13,294 nt of DNA from Caryophanales bacterium (GTDB lineage Bacteria > Bacillota > Bacilli > Alicyclobacillales > SLC66), in the NCBI GenBank assembly GCA_027341705.1, contig DAIELO010000013.1, forward strand, positions 1 through 13,294, given 5' to 3'. The notes below the pieces were generated by a model. It saw only the letters and a list, made by a program, of their open reading frames with translations. It was not told the origin of the DNA and searched no databases. Position numbers and translations under genes: made by a program. Positions 12,401-13,294 of the stretch are shown here, in pieces. How positions within the stretch are numbered: the first letter of the stretch is position 1; every line of letters starts with the position of its first letter.

Positions 12401-12881
12401 GTAGTTCGCTAACATCAAGATTGCCTCTTTTGTCGCGAAAAAAGTCTGCCAACATCATAGCACACTTATCTGCATAAATGCCAGCGGTAACACTTGGGTA
12501 ATGATTAAACCCTTTGCTTTCATATACATGGATCAAGGAATCAATCGCCCCTGCTTTGGGACTAGTGGCACCATAATAAATATGTTCAATGCGACTCTGT
12601 TGAATCGCCCCTGCACACATTAGACAAGGCTCCAAGGTGACGTAAAGCCGACATCCGACAAGTCGCCAATCGCCAATCCTGCGTGTCGCGTCACGGATAG
12701 CCATCACTTCTGCATGTGCCGTCGGGTCGTTCCAACTCTCCGTCATATTATGCCCTAAGCCGATCACTTTTCCGTCCGCGTCGAGCACGACTGCTCCGAT
12801 CGGCACTTCCCCCAGCACACTTGATTGATGAGCCTGTTCTAATGCGAGCGCCATCGCTTGCTCATGGCTAATAATTAGCAT
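12354..12881 (-). CDS. tadA: tRNA-specific adenosine deaminase TadA
   Basis: Zinc enzyme that deaminates A34 of tRNA-Arg(ACG) to inosine. Seen in 175 aa: EVPIGAVV (25-32), GHNMTESWNDPTAHAEVMAI with the zinc ligand H56 and proton-shuttling E58, TLEPCLMCAGAI with ligands C86 and C89, and the C-terminal ADFFRDKR that normally ends the fold. ATG 12881 follows GAGGTG by 7 bases; the GTG at 12911 has a weaker context. The frame has no stop after FFRDKR. It runs on into the tRNA-Ser gene and stops at a TAG (12356-12354) just after the anticodon stem, adding a basic tail of about 20 residues not expected of the family (usual length 155-165). It diverges from asnB across about 100 bases. Confidence 0.95.
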   Translation of the reverse strand: MLIISHEQAMALALEQAHQSSVLGEVPIGAVVLDADGKVIGLGHNMTESWNDPTAHAEVMAIRDATRRIGDWRLVGCRLYVTLEPCLMCAGAIQQSRIEHIYYGATSPKAGAIDSLIHVYESKGFNHYPSVTAGIYADKCAMMLADFFRDKRGNLDVSELRRGVRVVEGARLESE

Positions 12882-12983
12882 CACACAACACCTCACAACG
12901 TTTTTACCCACCTACTTTATCACAATCACCAATTGGGCGAATTTGCATAGCCTAAATCACAGCAAAGAAAGGGATGGGTGCGC

Positions 12984-13294
12984 ATGTGTGGCATCACAGG
13001 CTACATTGATTGGGAAGAACAAGAATCTGATAATGTGTTGAGGGACATGAGTGCAACACTAGCCTGCCGAGGACCAGATGATCATGGCGAAATCCGTTTA
13101 GGCCCTACTGCATTTGCCCACAGACGTCTGATTGTCATTGACCCTGAAGGCGGCACACAACCGATGGAGCGCACCGTAGGTGGACATCGTTATGTAATTA
13201 CCTACAATGGCGAACTTTATAATATGAAGGAGATAAAAGAAGCGTTATTGCAACACGGGCACCGCTTTTTATCACGCTCTGACACCGAACTCCT
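12984..13294 (+). CDS. asnB: Asparagine synthase (glutamine-hydrolysing), partial (N-terminal part)
   Basis: Makes asparagine from aspartate, glutamine and ATP. The 103 visible codons are the start of the class-II glutamine amidotransferase domain: MCGITGYIDW with the N-terminal nucleophile Cys2 after Met removal, RGPDDHG (about 31-37), HRRLIVIDPEGGTQPM (glutamine-site region), YNGELYN and SRSDTE. The frame is open to the right edge; a full-length AsnB/AsnO-type enzyme would run past 600 aa. ATG 12984 follows AAAGGGA by about nine bases. It diverges from tadA. The spacing shows no clear sigma-A promoter. Whether it is the housekeeping or the sporulation-linked (AsnO) paralogue cannot be told from this fragment. 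Confidence 0.95.
   Translation, partial: MCGITGYIDWEEQESDNVLRDMSATLACRGPDDHGEIRLGPTAFAHRRLIVIDPEGGTQPMERTVGGHRYVITYNGELYNMKEIKEALLQHGHRFLSRSDTEL

Noticed and set aside
12230..12418. 62-codon open frame on the minus strand across tRNA-Ser and the SRP RNA
   Set aside because: It lies over two structured RNA genes; the peptide resembles the spurious translation of a tRNA and has no family pattern.
12912..12983. Possible sigma-A promoters between tadA and asnB (e.g. TGTGATAAA on the minus strand)
   Set aside because: A -10-like string exists but no matching -35 at acceptable spacing was found on either strand, so none was called.
1..13294. Search for CRISPR arrays, insertion sequences, integrases, toxin-antitoxin or phage genes
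   Set aside because: No regularly spaced repeats, transposase or phage-like frames were seen; the window is a conserved chromosomal core with local insertions.

Overview
The window is chromosomal DNA of an endospore-forming Firmicute. It holds a rearranged version of the conserved dnaX-recR-bofA / csfB-tmk-holB-rsmI neighbourhood that lies near the replication origin in Bacillus. The spore-former assignment rests on BofA (sigma-K checkpoint), CsfB/Gin (sigma-G antagonist), a soluble PAS-histidine kinase of sporulation type and a SpoVB/MurJ-type flippase. Mid-range GC, frequent non-ATG starts and a DUF1641 protein would suit an Alicyclobacillaceae-like Bacillales lineage, but that placement is a guess. 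All genes are on the minus strand except the flippase (6199-7836) and the partial asnB at the right edge.

Right to left, the direction most genes are read: asnB (partial, plus strand) diverges from tadA. tadA runs without a stop into a tRNA-Ser(CGA) gene. Ten bases further on lies a compact SRP RNA of about 144 nt, then a histidine kinase, dnaX, ybaB and recR, packed with overlaps of one to a few bases. A strong intrinsic terminator, whose left arm is the last recR codons, closes that unit. yaaL and bofA follow from their own promoter, which has a MerR-like layout: a 20-bp spacer with a centred palindrome.

A two-gene insert comes next, where B. subtilis carries an rRNA operon: a convergent MOP-superfamily flippase and, divergent from it, a DUF1641 protein with three internal repeats. 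Both have extended -10 promoters, and the DUF1641 gene ends at a clear terminator.

The last block runs csfB, an Orn/Lys/Arg decarboxylase-family gene, tmk, darA (c-di-AMP receptor), yaaR, holB, yabA and rsmI (partial at the left edge). Compared with B. subtilis it lacks xpaC/yaaN after csfB, ricT (yaaT) between holB and yabA, and yabB/yazA between yabA and rsmI. Its theme is replication (Tmk, delta prime, YabA), c-di-AMP sensing, and tRNA/rRNA and sporulation control.

The points most worth checking are the tadA-tRNA overlap, the apparent CTG start of rsmI, the possibly leaderless decarboxylase, the short SRP RNA next to an orphan kinase, and the repeat-built DUF1641 protein. No mobile element, CRISPR array or phage gene was seen, and no gene-free stretch exceeds about 210 bases.
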